Shown: piece after piece, positions 45,378 through 58,715 of the stretch
How the letters are laid out: each line of letters begins with the position of its first letter
Numbering within the stretch: the stretch's first letter is position 1
Source: Linanthus parryae
Taxonomy: Eukaryota > Streptophyta > Magnoliopsida > Ericales > Polemoniaceae
Length of the DNA stretch: 64,000 bases
Assembly: GCA_023055425.1 (NCBI GenBank)
Contig: JALGPY010000009.1
Coordinates: 55,924,616-55,988,615, forward strand
Direction of reading: 5' to 3'
Made by a program: the position numbers and the translations under genes
The notes under the pieces: generated by a model
The model's input: only the letters and a program-made list of their open reading frames with translations
What the model was told of the DNA's origin: nothing
Databases searched by the model: none

Positions 45378-46610
45378 ACTCACACCTCAATTTAGACTGT
45401 AGAGCTCTACCGATAAACTTAGTCGAACCTGTAAGTGACCAAATTGAACTATCTAATGTGACTTTGCCCCTCAGTTGAACCGTCGATCTCTAGTAATGAA
45501 CTGAATCGGATGAGAACCGGACTCTCGATTGTGACTCTCGTCTGAATCGGACAATCAATTTTTACTAGTATAAGTAAGTCGAATCACTAATCAACATGTT
45601 TGGACCCTCGACTTTTATTCACCCCCAATCACACAATCAGTCTCTTGTAATTAACTAAGTCAAACGACTAACTAAGAAAGTTATACTATAACTTGCGACT
45701 CCTCGTTCAAATGAATTGTTTAGTTCTACTGCTGCCTTGCAATGGAACGATCGATTATGCCTGACCCCTCGATTGGACTCTCATTCACTGTTAATGAACT
45801 CAAATGAGATTTAGTAGACCAAATTTTACTCTCGATTGTGACTCGTCTCTGAATTGGACTGTCAAGCTCTACTAATGAACTCAATTGAACTTCTTGTACT
45901 CAATTGTAGTTTCCACCTATACGGATAAGCTAAATTGGCTCGAATTGGCCAATTTCGGTTGATCTTTACTAATGATCTAAATCAAGTTACGAATTGACCT
46001 AATTGAACTACTAATTGTGACTCTATTTCACTTGGAATGGCGATTTATACGAACTCAGTAGAACTTGCAATTGATCAAATTGAACCATCATTAGTGACCC
46101 TTAGCCAAATTGGGATTTCGGTCTATACTAATGAACTCAACTGAACTACTAACTGACTAGGATGACTCTAGAGTCTAACTCAACCCTTAACCGGACTATC
46201 GGTCTATACTAATGAAGCCAATCAAACTTATTAGTCATTAAATTTGACTCTTGTTTGTTACTTACCCGTCAATTGGGCAGTCGATCTCTACTAATTAATG
46301 AACTCAATTAAAATCCAAAGTCACCAAATCAAACTCCATTCCCATTAATGAACTTAAGCAAACTACTAATAAGCTAGACTGAACTATAATTTGTGACTCA
46401 CCTTCACTTTAACCATTGATCTCTAGGAATGAAATTGATCGAGCTACTAATTAATCAAAATTGGATACTCGATTGTCCCTAACCCCTCGAGTGGACCATC
46501 GACCTATACAATCAAACTTGTAATTTTTGGAATCGGACCATCTGTTGTGGCCAACTACTTAATTAGGTTGTCGATCTTTACTAGTGGACTTAATCAAACT
46601 ATTAATAGAC
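45378..46610 (+). repeat. Degenerate satellite of about 100-bp units between the peroxidases
   Basis: Recurring strings in the same order are TACTAATGAACTCAAT, GAACTACTAATTGA, CAAATTGAACT, CGATTGTGACTC and TTGGACNGTCGATCT. I count roughly eleven or twelve copies, 85-120 bp apart and strongly diverged. No coding frame survives. The array continues to the left of Copia-3 at 40480-40632. Confidence 0.7.
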
Positions 46611-47077
46611 TAGGCGAACACACGAATCTGAAAAGTTTGTGACGTCAATCCTGCAAAGTTTTTGTCAATGTATGTAAGTGGATGCAAATTTTGGACCATG
46701 AAATCTGGCATGGATATAATGTTTTTTGTAAAGGATGAATGCTTTGAATCCATCTTGACGAGAAAACACTTCTCATTTTGGAACATTGTATGGATGTTCC
46801 ATTTTGGGATTTGGAAACACACTTGTAGTACTTTTATTTGCTTAGTTGTAGTTTCAAAATTTGTTGCGGGTTTGCTCGCATAAACTTTCTTGGAGGAGGC
46901 TGTTAAGACAGCCAAACCACCACAAATGAGCTTCACGGTGGTTAAGCTGCCGGTATAATATTTACCTATACATGCGGCTCCAGCTGTCACAATAAATAGT
47001 AGATTCCCGGAAGGAAAATCTGCCACAATAATCCGGTGCTTTTCGAGCAGTGAAAAGGCGCTATTATAACATGACAT
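46610..47077 (-). other. Unrecognised open frame with a hydrophobic segment
   Basis: The - strand is open for 155 codons from ATG 47077. NLLFIVTAGAACIGKYYTG and the following KLICGGLAVLTA stretch are hydrophobic enough for a membrane hairpin. I recognise no family. It may be a chance frame or a gene fragment; sequence on the far side of the solo LTR at 47661-47750 also shows short open frames on both strands, which would be joined if the LTR were absent. Confidence 0.2.
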
Positions 47078-47189
47078 CTATAGCATAGGATGGACCCGCC
47101 GCTGAAGACATCTACCTCAGCAGTTTTCCAACCCGCTCGCACGGTGCTATGCCAGCAGGGACATTGCGGCGGCCAATGGTATTTATCCC

Positions 47190-47655
47190 TGTTGGGAATA
47201 TGCCTTGAATAGGCACGAGAAGCTTGGCAAGGAGTTAGGCGACGAAGAGGGGCAAGTAAACAAGGCCAAATGGCCTTGAGAACGAAGAGAAGGAAGACAA
47301 AGAAGAAAACAACAGCTCGCAGGGTCAGGGAGGTCACAGGATCTCAAAACCAAGTCGCACAACCTGGTGGGAGGTCGCACGACCTGGACATGGGGCCGAT
47401 AATTTTAGAATTGTTTCTTTATGTGTTTTTGGTCAGTTTTGGACGTTTTTTGGGACCAAGCAAAGCCTATTAGGTCTATATAAACGTGTATACGCATAGG
47501 TTGAGGTCGTGGGTTGTATTCGTATTGTTTCTCTCTAATAAACAAGGGTTTTGAGACCGTGGCGTAGCTAGCATTGTGCTAGTGAACCACAGTACATCGG
47601 GTGCTCTTGTTCATCATTATTATAATCGTTCTCAAGCTCGTTCCAGATCATAACA
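47190..47655 (+). mobile_element. Solo copia-type LTR (466 bp)
   Basis: Starts TGTTGGGAATATGCC and ends CCAGATCATAACA. ATCCC flanks it on both sides (47185-47189 and 47656-47660), a perfect 5-bp target duplication. A TCTATATAAACG promoter box lies near 47476 and AATAAAC near 47539. No internal element sequence is present, so it arose by LTR-LTR recombination. Confidence 0.9.
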
Positions 47656-47660
47656 ATCCC

Positions 47661-49899
47661 AGCGACTACAAGCCCGCTGCGGTAGATCTTTCCTGGCGGG
47701 TTAGAGGTCTTATGGCGGTGGGTGCAGCTGCGCTAAACCATGATTTCTTGTAGTGTTTGATCTTTTAGACTCATCTCCATGGTTAATTAACAGAGATCTG
47801 TATTTCAGTTGTTTCGAGGTCTAGCCGTCTAGGCCTTAGATTGCTTGAAGACTTGAATTTTCATATGTCCGAAATCATTGAATTTGATTTTTCACATACA
47901 GCGACCACCAAGAATAATGTGTTCTTCACTTACAATAAGTTACATCTTCTTGTCTCGAACAAGTGGGAAAATATGGAAAACTTCTTAGCCTGCTTGTTTG
48001 TGCTGTCATGCATGTACGTACACGAAGCGTGAAGCCATCACACAATTGTGACAGTAAGATAATAGAGGAGTTTCCTATATTTAACGACCATGGGGGGATT
48101 AATTAATTTAGATTAGTTAAGGGAAATCAGTTTGATAATGAAGAGATTAGTTATCATAAACCTCCAAATCCTGAATCATTTGTGATGCTTTTATAGTACA
48201 AATTGTCAGCTCACTGAGCATACCTAACCACATAGAGTTCCTTTAATTTATTCACCATCTAAACTTCGAACTAACTTATTCTTCTTTTCTTTCGTAACCT
48301 GTTAGGAGATAGGGCAATATAACCCTGCTGTCAAGAACAACGAAAGCAGCCATGCAGATTCATGCCCCGTGTTCTGTTACATTTTCTTCTTTCAAACAAG
48401 CTTAATGAGTATCGTGTCCATGAATAAGTGGGAAATGCGAAACTTCTATAACGTGCTGGTTCGTGCTGTCATGCGATGTATGTACATGGAGTTTTATATA
48501 TTTCACTTCCATCAGGGGATTAATTATTATTTTTGATTGGTATTGCGATAGCAGTTGGATAATGCAGAGATTAACTTTGATAAACCTCCAAATCTGGAAT
48601 CATTCATGATGCTTTGTAGTACTAATTTGAAGCTCACTGAGCCTACAAATAAAATTATTACATTTAAACTCCAATCTTTGAATATCTAACCGAATTTTGA
48701 AATTCAGGGTTAGAATAGTCCAAAGATGCAGAACATTGGTCCCCAAAAAAAAAAAAAAAAAACAAGACCGATAACTGAACATGTTTCAATCTTAGCTCAA
48801 TCTTCTACTATGGGTGTTGTGTACTTCGTTAGTGACTTTTATTCTTAGAACACGGAACAAGACCTTGTCTCGCTCAAATCCTTGCGAAGAACACAAATTG
48901 TGGCACAAAACACTAAACATTTCATACCTTTCTTAATTCAGCCCCTGAATTATGCTGAACATTTATATTTGATTAGTCGTCCACTAATGAAAGTGGTTAA
49001 TCCAAGTTGATACGATACATTTTCTTATTTGTTTGAAAGGGTACATTTAGTTTAAATATTTCTTTGGGCTACCTAGCACGCAAGCACATTATTATGCATG
49101 TTACCTGCACTATGCAAAGCTCATTTTACCAAACTTATTGATATGTGTTTTGTTTGCGCAACTTGCGCGCTGCCAGGTAACAATAAAACTCTAAAGTTTT
49201 TTTTTTTTTTTTTTTTTTTTTGTTAAGGTTAGTACCTCTCAAGACTTATATGCATAAGGAGGTTCTAAAACTTAATTGTGCAGTGTTGAACGCCCAGCTT
49301 TCAGTTGTTTAATATAACGCGGGGTGATGCTGCTCTACCACCAGGAAGGTTCTTCATAAAAAATTGTGGGTTCAGTTATTTTTAGCAGAAAATTAGACTG
49401 CAAAGGCAACACCTAGCTAGCCGTTTTTGTTAAAAGGGAAAATAGGTGCAACAACTTTCTGGATTTCAAGAATAAACGAAGTAGATGATTCTCCCCTTGG
49501 AAACTATTGTGTAAAATTCCAGAAACGATTTTTTGACTTGTTTGGAACAACTTTTGTTTCTTCTTTGTTTTTGTTTCTTGTAGGAGCGCAACTTTTGTTC
49601 TCAGCTTAACGGTAAGTGAGGAGAAAATTTCATCTTTTTGTTCTTTTCATGTTTAAAATAATAAGCCGTGCATACTTTATGCGTAGATTCGCTTTCATTC
49701 CTTGCTGTCAGAAGCAACGAAAGCAGCCATGCAGATTCGTGCTCCAGTGGATTAAACGACGAAAAATTTGTAGAATAATAACAACTGCGAAGTCAAATCC
49801 TCCTAGAGCTTAATTGTTTATCATCAAATTTTCACAATAATGCATGATGATGCAATAGAAAATATGAGTCTGACAGATTTAAAATCTCAAACTGATCAC
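47661..49899 (+). repeat. PRX-B upstream region with internal duplications
   Basis: No gene is seen. About 47930-48240 and 48390-48660 are diverged copies (GTGGGAAA..TGG/GCGAAACTTCT, GTGCTGTCATGC, GATAAACCTCCAAATC, GCTCACTGAGC). AGCAACGAAAGCAGCCATGC or a close match recurs near 48335 and 49710, with a related form near 38612 upstream of PRX-A. 48760-49118 matches 37707-38045. A poly(A) run at 48747-48764 and a poly(T) run at 49199-49222 are simple repeats. Confidence 0.65.
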
Positions 49900-49907
49900 T
49901 ATAAATA
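49900..49907 (+). promoter_or_regulatory. PRX-B TATA box
   Basis: TATAAATA, 74 bp before the ATG, matching the position of the PRX-A box. Confidence 0.65.
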
Positions 49908-49973
49908 TCAAAAACTGTGTTTCCAATTCTTCTCACACCTTGCTGATAAAAACACAAAGCTCTTTGAAGCACA

Positions 49974-51293
<1,320 letters not shown>

Positions 51294-51398
51294 TTAGACG
51301 TTTTCTACTTCTCGCACAAAGTGTAAAATTCGTGTTTTTCTTTTGTGGATTGTAAGTTTTGTGTACTATCTAGTGCCTCCCAATTCATTTCAACAAGT

Positions 51399-51404
51399 AA
51401 TAAA
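51399..51404 (+). terminator. PRX-B candidate polyadenylation signal
   Basis: AATAAA about 105 bp after the stop codon, in AT-rich DNA. Confidence 0.4.
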
Positions 51405-51593
51405 AGTACTTTGATTATTAGAGTATCTCCAATGCATTAGGCAAACTTGATTTGTTAGCAAAAAAATAAAGAAGTTGAGTAAAATTACAACTCCAATGGA
51501 TTAGGCATCCACTTATGCAAAATACAAAATCTGCATCCTTATCGCCAAACTTGGCGATTTTTTTTTTTTTTGAGGAACAATTCATTTCATAAA

Positions 51594-54500
51594 TCAACTT
51601 GGGATAAACATTACATCATTGTTAAGCACTTCTTGTAACCATAGTGGGCAAGTTTCGCTCCAGTGCTCTGAATAATCTTGCTGTTTTGCTCTCATAGCTA
51701 GCTGGTGAGCGGCTTGGTTCAATTCACGTGGAACCCAACTGATTTTGCAGACTTCAAACTTGGCTATAAGTTGACTCATCTCTGGTAGCAAATCACCCGT
51801 GGGGGATAGATCATCAGGCCATTCACCATTGAGGAACTTATTAACATCGTCAATGAGGAGCTTAGCATCACCTTCGATTAAAACTCTTCGCAATCCCGAA
51901 CTGTGTGCCAATCGCATTCCCGTCAACATCGCTTGAGCTTCAACGTCCCGAGGGCTCTCACCTCGCACTCCAGCACAGATTTGAGCTCCCATTAGTCTTC
52001 CATTAGCATCTCTAATTATGACCCCTATTCCACACGCTCCATTTTGAAGATCAAAGCCTCCATCGAAATTGACTTTCACATAGTTTGCAGGAGGTGGTTT
52101 CCAGTGTTGGTGATGAGAACTTGTAGCTGTTTCATCCTTGTCTGACCTGTTAATATTTTCAGTCTCCTGCAGACGGCGCTCAACATCATCAGCAATTTGC
52201 TTCTCGTCTTTAATCTTCCCGTTAAAAACCTTCGCGTTGCGCAGATTCCACACCTCCCAAAATAAGAAGCAGATTCTGCTTCTGTCTTTGGGTTTGGATT
52301 TTACTAGCAGGTTAGCAAACCAATGCTTGTACCCCAGTTGAACCTTCAGTAATTCAATACTAAAACCCATCAAAGACCATAGTTTTCTGATCACATGACA
52401 TTCAGTGAAAATATGAACTTCTGTTTCTCCTTGACTACCACACATAGGGCATAGATTATTAACCCAGATTCTCCTCCTCAATAAGTTTGCTGAAGTTGGA
52501 AGGATTTCATGAAAATTTCTCCACATGAAATGCAAAATTTTCTTTGGCCCTTTTATCCTCCACAGAATATCAAAGAAGTTCGTCCATTCATCGTTGTTCC
52601 ATCTGTTCTCGTTGATGCTTGCATTCTGTATTGCCAGCTCGTACCCAGATTTAACCGTATAGGTTCCTTTTGCATCAAAATGCCACACTATTCTGTCCGG
52701 GAGTGAAGAGGCCGGGAGAGGAATAGTTGCTATTGTGTTAACATCTACATCCCATAGGAAGCTCCGCAGATAATTTGTATTCCAAGTACGATCAAAATTG
52801 ATGAAATTGCCAACTAATGGACCAATATTCATATTTGGGGTGATTACCTTGAAGTTTTGATGTTGCGGGATCCATGGATCAAATAAACCAGCAGAGCATC
52901 CGTCGCCTATGCTCCAGCGAATTCCCTTCTCCAACAAGTCTCTTCCGAAAAGGATACTCCTCCAGGCAAAAGAAGATGCATTACCAAGCTTTGATGACAA
53001 AAAGTGAGAGTTCGCGAAATACTTCGCTTTCAGTACTCTACTAAGTAAGGAGTTTGGATTTTGTAAGATCCGCCATCCTTGTTTCGCCAATAAAGCTTGA
53101 TTAAATTCCTTAATTCTCTTGAATCCCAGCCCTCCTTCTTTTCTTATATCTTGAATCTTGTTCCAAGCAATCCAGTTTATTCCCCTATCCTTGTCTTTTT
53201 GCGACCACCAGAATTGTCGAATTGCAGCTTCGATTTTGTCACATATTCCATCAGGGAGCACAAAGCAACTCATTGTATATGTAGGCAGTGCTTGCGCCAC
53301 AGCCTTGATCAACACTTCTTTTCCTGCAATAGAAAGGGTCTTCTCCTTCCAACCTTTGAGTCTGCTGCATATTTTCTCAATTAACAAATTGAAAGTGATA
53401 GATTTGTTTCTCCCCATTGTTGTGGGAAGACCCAAATACTTATCATACTTGTCAACTTCCTGGACTCCAATTGTTTCTAATAATTCCGTCCGAATGTTCA
53501 TGGGCACACCCGAAGAGAAAATTAAGGCTGATTTATCCAGATTCACCTCCTGCCCCGTAGCTTTTCCGTAGTCCGATATTATTTGCAGTAAGCAGTTAAG
53601 ATTCTCTATATTAGCACCTGTAAAAAACAACGAATCTTCAGCAAAAAATAGGTGGGAGACCACTGGTCCTCCCCTAGACGCCGTAACCCCTTCCAGCCTA
53701 CCCTCCATAACAGCCTGTGTGACAACTCTAGACAGAAACTCACTGCATATCAGAAACAAATACGGAGAAATAGGGCAGCCCTGTCTCAACCCCCTTTCAG
53801 GCACCACCTTCCCCACCGGTGCGCCATTCCTAATGAAGGAATAACTTACCGTGGATATACAACTGATAACAAGGGATACGAATTTTGGCCCGAAGCCCAG
53901 ATACTCGAGTGCTTCTTTGAGAAACTTCCATTCTACTCTGTCGTAGGCTTTGCTCATATTAATTTTCAGTGCTACATGTCCTTTTTTTTCCTTTCTTCTT
54001 TGTCTTAAGAGAGTGTATTACCTCAAAAGCAGTCAAAATATTATCAGTAATGAGTCTTCCAGGCACGAAAGCACTTTGGTTTTCCGAGATCAAACTCGGC
54101 AATAATAACTTAAGCCGATTAGCTGCAGCTTTAGCTACTATCTTGTAAACAACCGTACAGAGACTAATTGGGCGATACTCACTTGGTTTTCGTGGTTGCT
54201 TCTTCTTTGGAATCAGAGCGATGAGAGTCTGGTTATATTCTGTCAAGTCAGCCCCATTGTTCAAGACCTCTAGGGCCGTCTTCGTAACCTTTTCTCCCAC
54301 AATGTGCCAGTATTTTTGGTAGAAGCCTGCATTAAAACCGTCAATTCCTGGTGCTTTATCAGGAGCCATTTCAAACAAAGCTGTCTTAATCTCCACATCC
54401 GAGTACTCTCTATCCATCATATCTTTGTCTTCTTTACTTATCTTGACACTCATAGTATTCAAAATTGCCTGGATGTGATCCAGATTAGGCGATATAGTAG

Positions 54501-55697
54501 CAAAAAGTGAAGAAAAGTGAGACTGGAGTACCTTCGTGACTTGTTCATCCTCGGTTATCCAAACTCCACTATCATCTTCAATCCCTTGAAAACTATTTCT
54601 AGCTCTTCGAATCGTTGCTTTTTGGTGAAAAAATCTCGTGTTCTGATCCCCATGTTTAAGCCAGTTGACACGGGCTCTCTGTGACCACATTATCTCCTCC
54701 CGTCTGAGAAGCTCATTTAATTTTTGTTTCAACCGATCAATCTCTGCCAAAACATCACCTGTTTGGCTACAGGTTTGAAGCCCCTCTAGCCGCTGTCTAA
54801 TCTGTTTTTATTTCCTCCTTACACTTCCGAATGTATCTCTGTTCCATGCACTGCATTGGTCGGCTGTTTGTTGTAGAGTTCTACCCAACGGCGAGCTCTC
54901 ATCATTCTGCCAGCAGCTTTGAACCACTTCTTCAAATTTCTCATGTTCCGACCACATCTTTTCGTACTGAAATCTCCTTTTTCCTGCATTGGTTTTGTTA
55001 GTCCAATCAAGAAAGATAGGAAGATGATCTGAGTTTGGATCACTCAAATGTGTGACCCTAGCTCCTTGAAACTTATCCATCCAGAGTGAGTTTGAAACTA
55101 CTCTATCAAGTCTTTCCCGTATATTATCCCCATCAGATTGATTATTACTCCATGTAAAAGGGTTTCCCCAGAACCCCAAATCAAGCAAATCCAAATCACT
55201 AAGAACAGATCAAAATTGAGATAGTTGACTGTAACTTACTACCATACCGCCTTCTTTTTCCTCAAAAGTTGTAACCGCATTGAAATCACCGGCTACACAC
55301 CACGGAACCATCGGTTTCGGAGCAAGTCTTTTGAGCAACTCCCAAGATTGATATTTGTCTTCCCTGTTCGGATCACCATAAAACCCGGTAAATCTCCATG
55401 AAAAATCACCATTATCTTCAAAAATAGTAGCATCTATGTAGCGGTGTCCGTATCTGTTAATGTGGACCTGAAACTATCCTTCCATAACAGGGCTAGACCA
55501 CCACTTCGACCACTACTAGGAACCACCCAACAGCTATCAAAACCTAACTTACACTGAACATTCTCCATCTCACGAACGCTTGATTTCGTTTCAATTAAGA
55601 AAATCAAGCCGGGATTAACTCGCCTTGCAATGTCGCGCAGCGATAGGAACGTGCTCGGGTTCCCGAGGCCCCGCACGTTCCAACTGAGGAGACACAT
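51594..55697 (-). pseudogene. LINE-3 ORF2: endonuclease, reverse transcriptase, RNase H
   Basis: MCLLSWNVRGLGNP at 55697 opens the endonuclease. A stop or shift near 55434 and another near 55210 precede LDLGFWGNPFTWSNN and SNSDHLPI-type motifs (55194-54990). A stop near 54808 leads to reverse transcriptase: DKAPGIDGFNAGFYQKYW (about 54360), RPISLCTVVYKI, AFVPGRLITDN. One indel in an A run near 53985 separates this from a 787-codon frame (53957-51594) with YDRVEW, GLRQGCPISPYLF, zf-RVT (CPMCGS..VHIFTEC) and a C-terminal RNase H (KVNFDGGFD). The catalytic motif is FAED (about 53645-53634), with Glu (53639-53637) where the first Asp of FADD should be. That alone should abolish activity. Confidence 0.9.
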
Positions 55698-57048
55698 TAT
55701 GCTTGGTGGGGGTGCACCGCACCCGCCGCCATTGTCGCATTAGGGATCTTTGAGGCACCCTTTTCCTGATTTCTTTCATCAATACTCTCCATAGTCGGAC
55801 TTCCTCTTCCACTTCCCCTTCCTCTACCTCTACCACGTCCCCTGCCTTCACCCAGTTTCTTTGGATTAAGGTTTAGTGATGTGTCTCTCAGTTTTCTCTT
55901 TGTGCTGTTTTGTTTTGGACCCGACGAGCTAACTACTGACTTTCCACGTGGATCTGTTATATCCAAAATCTGGCTTGATGTTCGATTCCACTTAGCCTTT
56001 GTAGCATTCTGTGCTGAGATTTCATCTTCTACTCCCAGTGGGTTTTCAAAGATTGCCATAGGTTCCTTCCCTTCTTCCTCTTCCATGTCCATCTCTCCAT
56101 CCCAGTCGGTATCCCCTTCCTCACCATCACTTCCAGACTCATCAAAGTTAGCCTCATCATCATTTGGGCTCACTTTATCTGTTGCAGACACCTTCTGGGT
56201 TTTGTCAGGAGCATCACCCTCATCTTTCTTCGTGGAAGCTTCTGCTTCTTCAGCCATAGGTGACGTTTCCTGCCTCTGTCCAGGTTCTTGCGGATTAGCC
56301 GGGTTATTAAACTTTCTTCTCGGTGGTGGCCTGAAAGTAAGCCACACTCCATATCCCGGCTGTGTTGAGCGCTTGTCTTCCTCCGAAATAGCTTTACACT
56401 CTACACTGTAATGCGAACAACATCCACACCATTCGCATATAGCAGGGATTCGTTCATAACGGTAATCAAGCCATAATTTCTCATCAAAAACCCTAAAATA
56501 GCCACCTCGCAAAAGGGGATTTGTTACCTTCAAGAGAACTCTTGCTCTGACATACTCTCCTCCCTCACTCGTGCGAACCTTTTTATCAACTTCTAGAACT
56601 TGACCAACTCTTCGAGCAGCTTTACGTATGTCTTCTTCCGAACGTAGAAATTTCGGGAGGTTTTTTATTTGCAACCACACTGCAAGATCCTCGAACTCAA
56701 TTCTGTCAACGTTTACTTGCCCTTCCCAAACCTTTAGCAGTAGCATGTTATCGTCGAAAGTTCATGGTCCACCTTTTAGCACACCATTCATGTCTTCCTT
56801 CGATTGAAATTCAATGATAAAGCGATTGGCGTTAACCTCGCTTATATCCATTGCCTTACCCCTTTCCAGAGTTTCTTAAACAACTCTTTCATCGCCCAAA
56901 CATTGAACTTGATGGGATGGAGAAAAGCTCCTACCAAACATGGCCCCAGCTTTTGAATCGCCTCCCTACATTTAGCTTCGTCGAACTCTTCTATCGCTTC
57001 CTCTTCCGGTCGTAGCAGCGGCGCTGCAGAACGGTGGTCTGAGGTCAT
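55697..57048 (-). pseudogene. LINE-3 ORF1: DUF4283-type Gag with zinc knuckle
   Basis: The ATG at 57048 opens MTSDHRSAAPLLRPEEEAIE. One base change in phase near 56865 and a TGG to TGA type stop near 56762 break an otherwise continuous DUF4283-like domain. It continues from 56746 (MLLLKVWEGQVNVDRIEFED) to a Cys-Cys-His-Cys knuckle, CEWCGCCSHYSVEC (about 56439-56398). An acidic linker and a Gly/Arg-rich tail (GRGRGRGRGRGSGRG, near 55820) follow. In plant L1 elements this protein binds RNA. It ends at 55697, overlapping the start of ORF2. Confidence 0.85.
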
Positions 57049-57475
57049 CGTCGGAACCCTAGCCGCCAGGTCGATTGTGTCGCCTCTTGGTTCTCTCCGA
57101 AAAACTCGGAGAAAAAGAAAAACCCTCGTGAAACTCTGTGTAGTTATCCTGCACTTGGCGAAATTTTTTCACTCGGCATCTTTGATTTTTTCCTTTTTTT
57201 AGGTGTTTGTAATTTTCAACCCACTATCCCTATAATTTCTGAACCATTATCTCATCTTTTTAAATGATGATAACTATTCCTTAAAATTCCTCTCTCATCT
57301 AAAATTGTTTCAAACGTATTTTATAAGAAAAATTAGAGAAAAATTATATGGGTTTTCAACTTTTGTCTAACTACCGCTGGAGAACAAACACAAAATCATC
57401 ATTTCATAACATGCAAAAAAGATAGATTTTAGTTATAATTTGCATAACAAATACCTAACACGATTGGAGATGCTC

Positions 57476-57772
57476 TATATGACGCTGCATTGCAAGTTGT
57501 ATATCTACGTTTACAGAAGTTTTTCCTAATGGAACTCCCATTTTTAAAATTGTCTGGTTGCATCTTACATTTGCAAATTGACATGCAGTGTAATATTGGT
57601 TAATATTTTCTCACTTGATTAGATCATTCCTTGTTACAATGTTACCGTGGTGATATACTTGGATCGGCCATGTCATGTTGGGTAGTATCAACCAAAATAA
57701 ATCCATAAATTAATTACACTACAATTTATGTTTTTGAGGAAGAATCACCATCCTCAAACAGTTTTTGAATGT
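57476..57772. other. Gene-free spacer
   Basis: AT-rich with no recognisable feature between the PIF-like element and the Mutator-like element. Confidence 0.35.
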
Positions 57773-57990
57773 TATTTTTAAGGCTTAATTGCTAACTGCC
57801 TACCCCCATTATACCAAAACTACATGATTGCATTCCCCCTTCTTTTTAAAACTACATGATTGCATACCCATTTGTAATATTTCTATCATGTTGAAACTGT
57901 GAAGTAATAGCTGTTAGAATCGTTATGGCATATTCCGTTACATGACATTCATGTCCTTTTCGTGTAGCGTAGTTTCGTCTTTTCTTTCTT

Positions 57991-58084
57991 TTTTGAGAAA
58001 TTGTTTTTTCGTGAACCGAGTTTGAACTCAGGACCTCATGCAGGGGCTTCCAACGCTCTACAACTTGAGCTACAACCCTAGCCG
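57991..58084 (-). mobile_element. tRNA-derived SINE (94 bp)
   Basis: CGTCTTTTCTTTCTT flanks it at 57976-57990 and 58085-58099, a perfect 15-bp target duplication. On the - strand the element starts CGGCTAGGGTTG, has a pol III A box TAGCTCAAGTTG and B box GAGTTCAAACTC about 45 bp apart, and ends in an A-rich tail with TTTCTCAAAA. It would be mobilised by LINE reverse transcriptase. Confidence 0.9.
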
Positions 58085-58099
58085 CGTCTTTTCTTTCTT

Positions 58100-58304
58100 A
58101 AGTACTAATTGTTTCTCTTAAGAGAGAAAATCAATCGACACTGCACCAAAAACCCCCCAAATCGGTTTAGGGTTCTCTTCTCTCTAGCGATCGAGTGTTG
58201 AGGGTGAATATGAGATTGACATAAAACAGTGACCAGCAACGAAGTAAAACGGATTTTATGCCAAAAGGGATAGAAGAAATTGTTGATTCAAAGGGATAGA
58301 AGCG
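58100..58304 (+). other. Interior of the Mutator-like element, possibly captured promoter and leader
   Basis: GGTTTAGGGTTCTCTTCTCTCTAGCG resembles a plant 5' UTR. The sequence resumes after the solo LTR with CCGAGGCATCGTATGCATCTCC and a T-rich, intron-like tract. No protein frame is identified. Confidence 0.25.
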
Positions 58305-58710
58305 TGTTGGGTTTGTCTCGAATTCCGCAACGAATCGGTGTACCCGATGCGTCTGATTTCTCTTCTGAGGAGGTGATCTCTGAGGAGGTGATAGCTTGGG
58401 CTTGGTGGGCTTTTCCACCTCCTCTACTTTAGTATAAATAGAGGTGCTAGCTATTGTTTTATTTCATAAGTTCAATTCAGAGTGACACACAAGTTGAGTG
58501 TGTAGGAGAGTTGAGAGGCTTGTAGAGAGAATTGTGGGTGTACGGTTTTCGTACTAGTGAAAATTCTTTCCTGCCCCGTGCACGTAGGCAATTTGCCGAA
58601 GCACGTTAAATATCGTGTTCTTTATTTTCTCGTTCTCTATATCGCGTGTTCGTGTAGTGATCGTGTTTGATTTTCCGTTGCGCGGGATTTCGACGTGATA
58701 AATCCCAACA
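58305..58710 (+). mobile_element. Solo LTR of the Copia-2 family (406 bp)
   Basis: Starts TGTTGGGTTTGTC and ends AATCCCAACA, and aligns end to end with the reverse complement of the Copia-2 LTRs. AAGCG flanks both sides (58300-58304 and 58711-58715), a perfect 5-bp target duplication. A GTATAAATAGAGG box lies near 58431. Confidence 0.93.
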
Positions 58711-58715
58711 AAGCG

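Larger units (their letters stand above)
51558..57152 (-). mobile_element. LINE-3: nearly complete L1-clade LINE (5.6 kb)
   Basis: ACTTGGCGA occurs at 51549-51557 and 57153-57161, a 9-bp target duplication. On the - strand the element starts near 57152, holds ORF1 and ORF2 and ends in a run of A (T run at 51558-51570 on the + strand). All domains are present with few breaks. It lies inside a PIF-like MITE. Confidence 0.92.
51421..57475. mobile_element. PIF/Harbinger-like MITE (about 450 bp) split by LINE-3
   Basis: The left end GAGTATCTCCAATGCATTAGG and right end GAGCATCTCCAATCGTGTTAGG (reverse complement of 57454-57475) are inverted repeats of the common GAGCATCTCCAA type. Without LINE-3 the element is about 450 bp. 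The left flank is TTA but the right flank is TAT, so the expected 3-bp target duplication is not preserved. Confidence 0.65.

Noticed and set aside
45378..46610. CRISPR array or immune-type repeat cluster
   Set aside because: The units are diverged, lack unique spacers between identical repeats, and the genome is plant nuclear.
47101..47750. A host gene disrupted by the solo LTR at 47190
   Set aside because: Taking out the LTR joins short open frames on both strands (about 60 codons each), but neither can be extended or recognised.
58013..58084. Possible tRNA gene on the - strand
   Set aside because: It has A and B boxes but no foldable acceptor stem, and it is flanked by a 15-bp target duplication and an A-rich tail, so it is a SINE.
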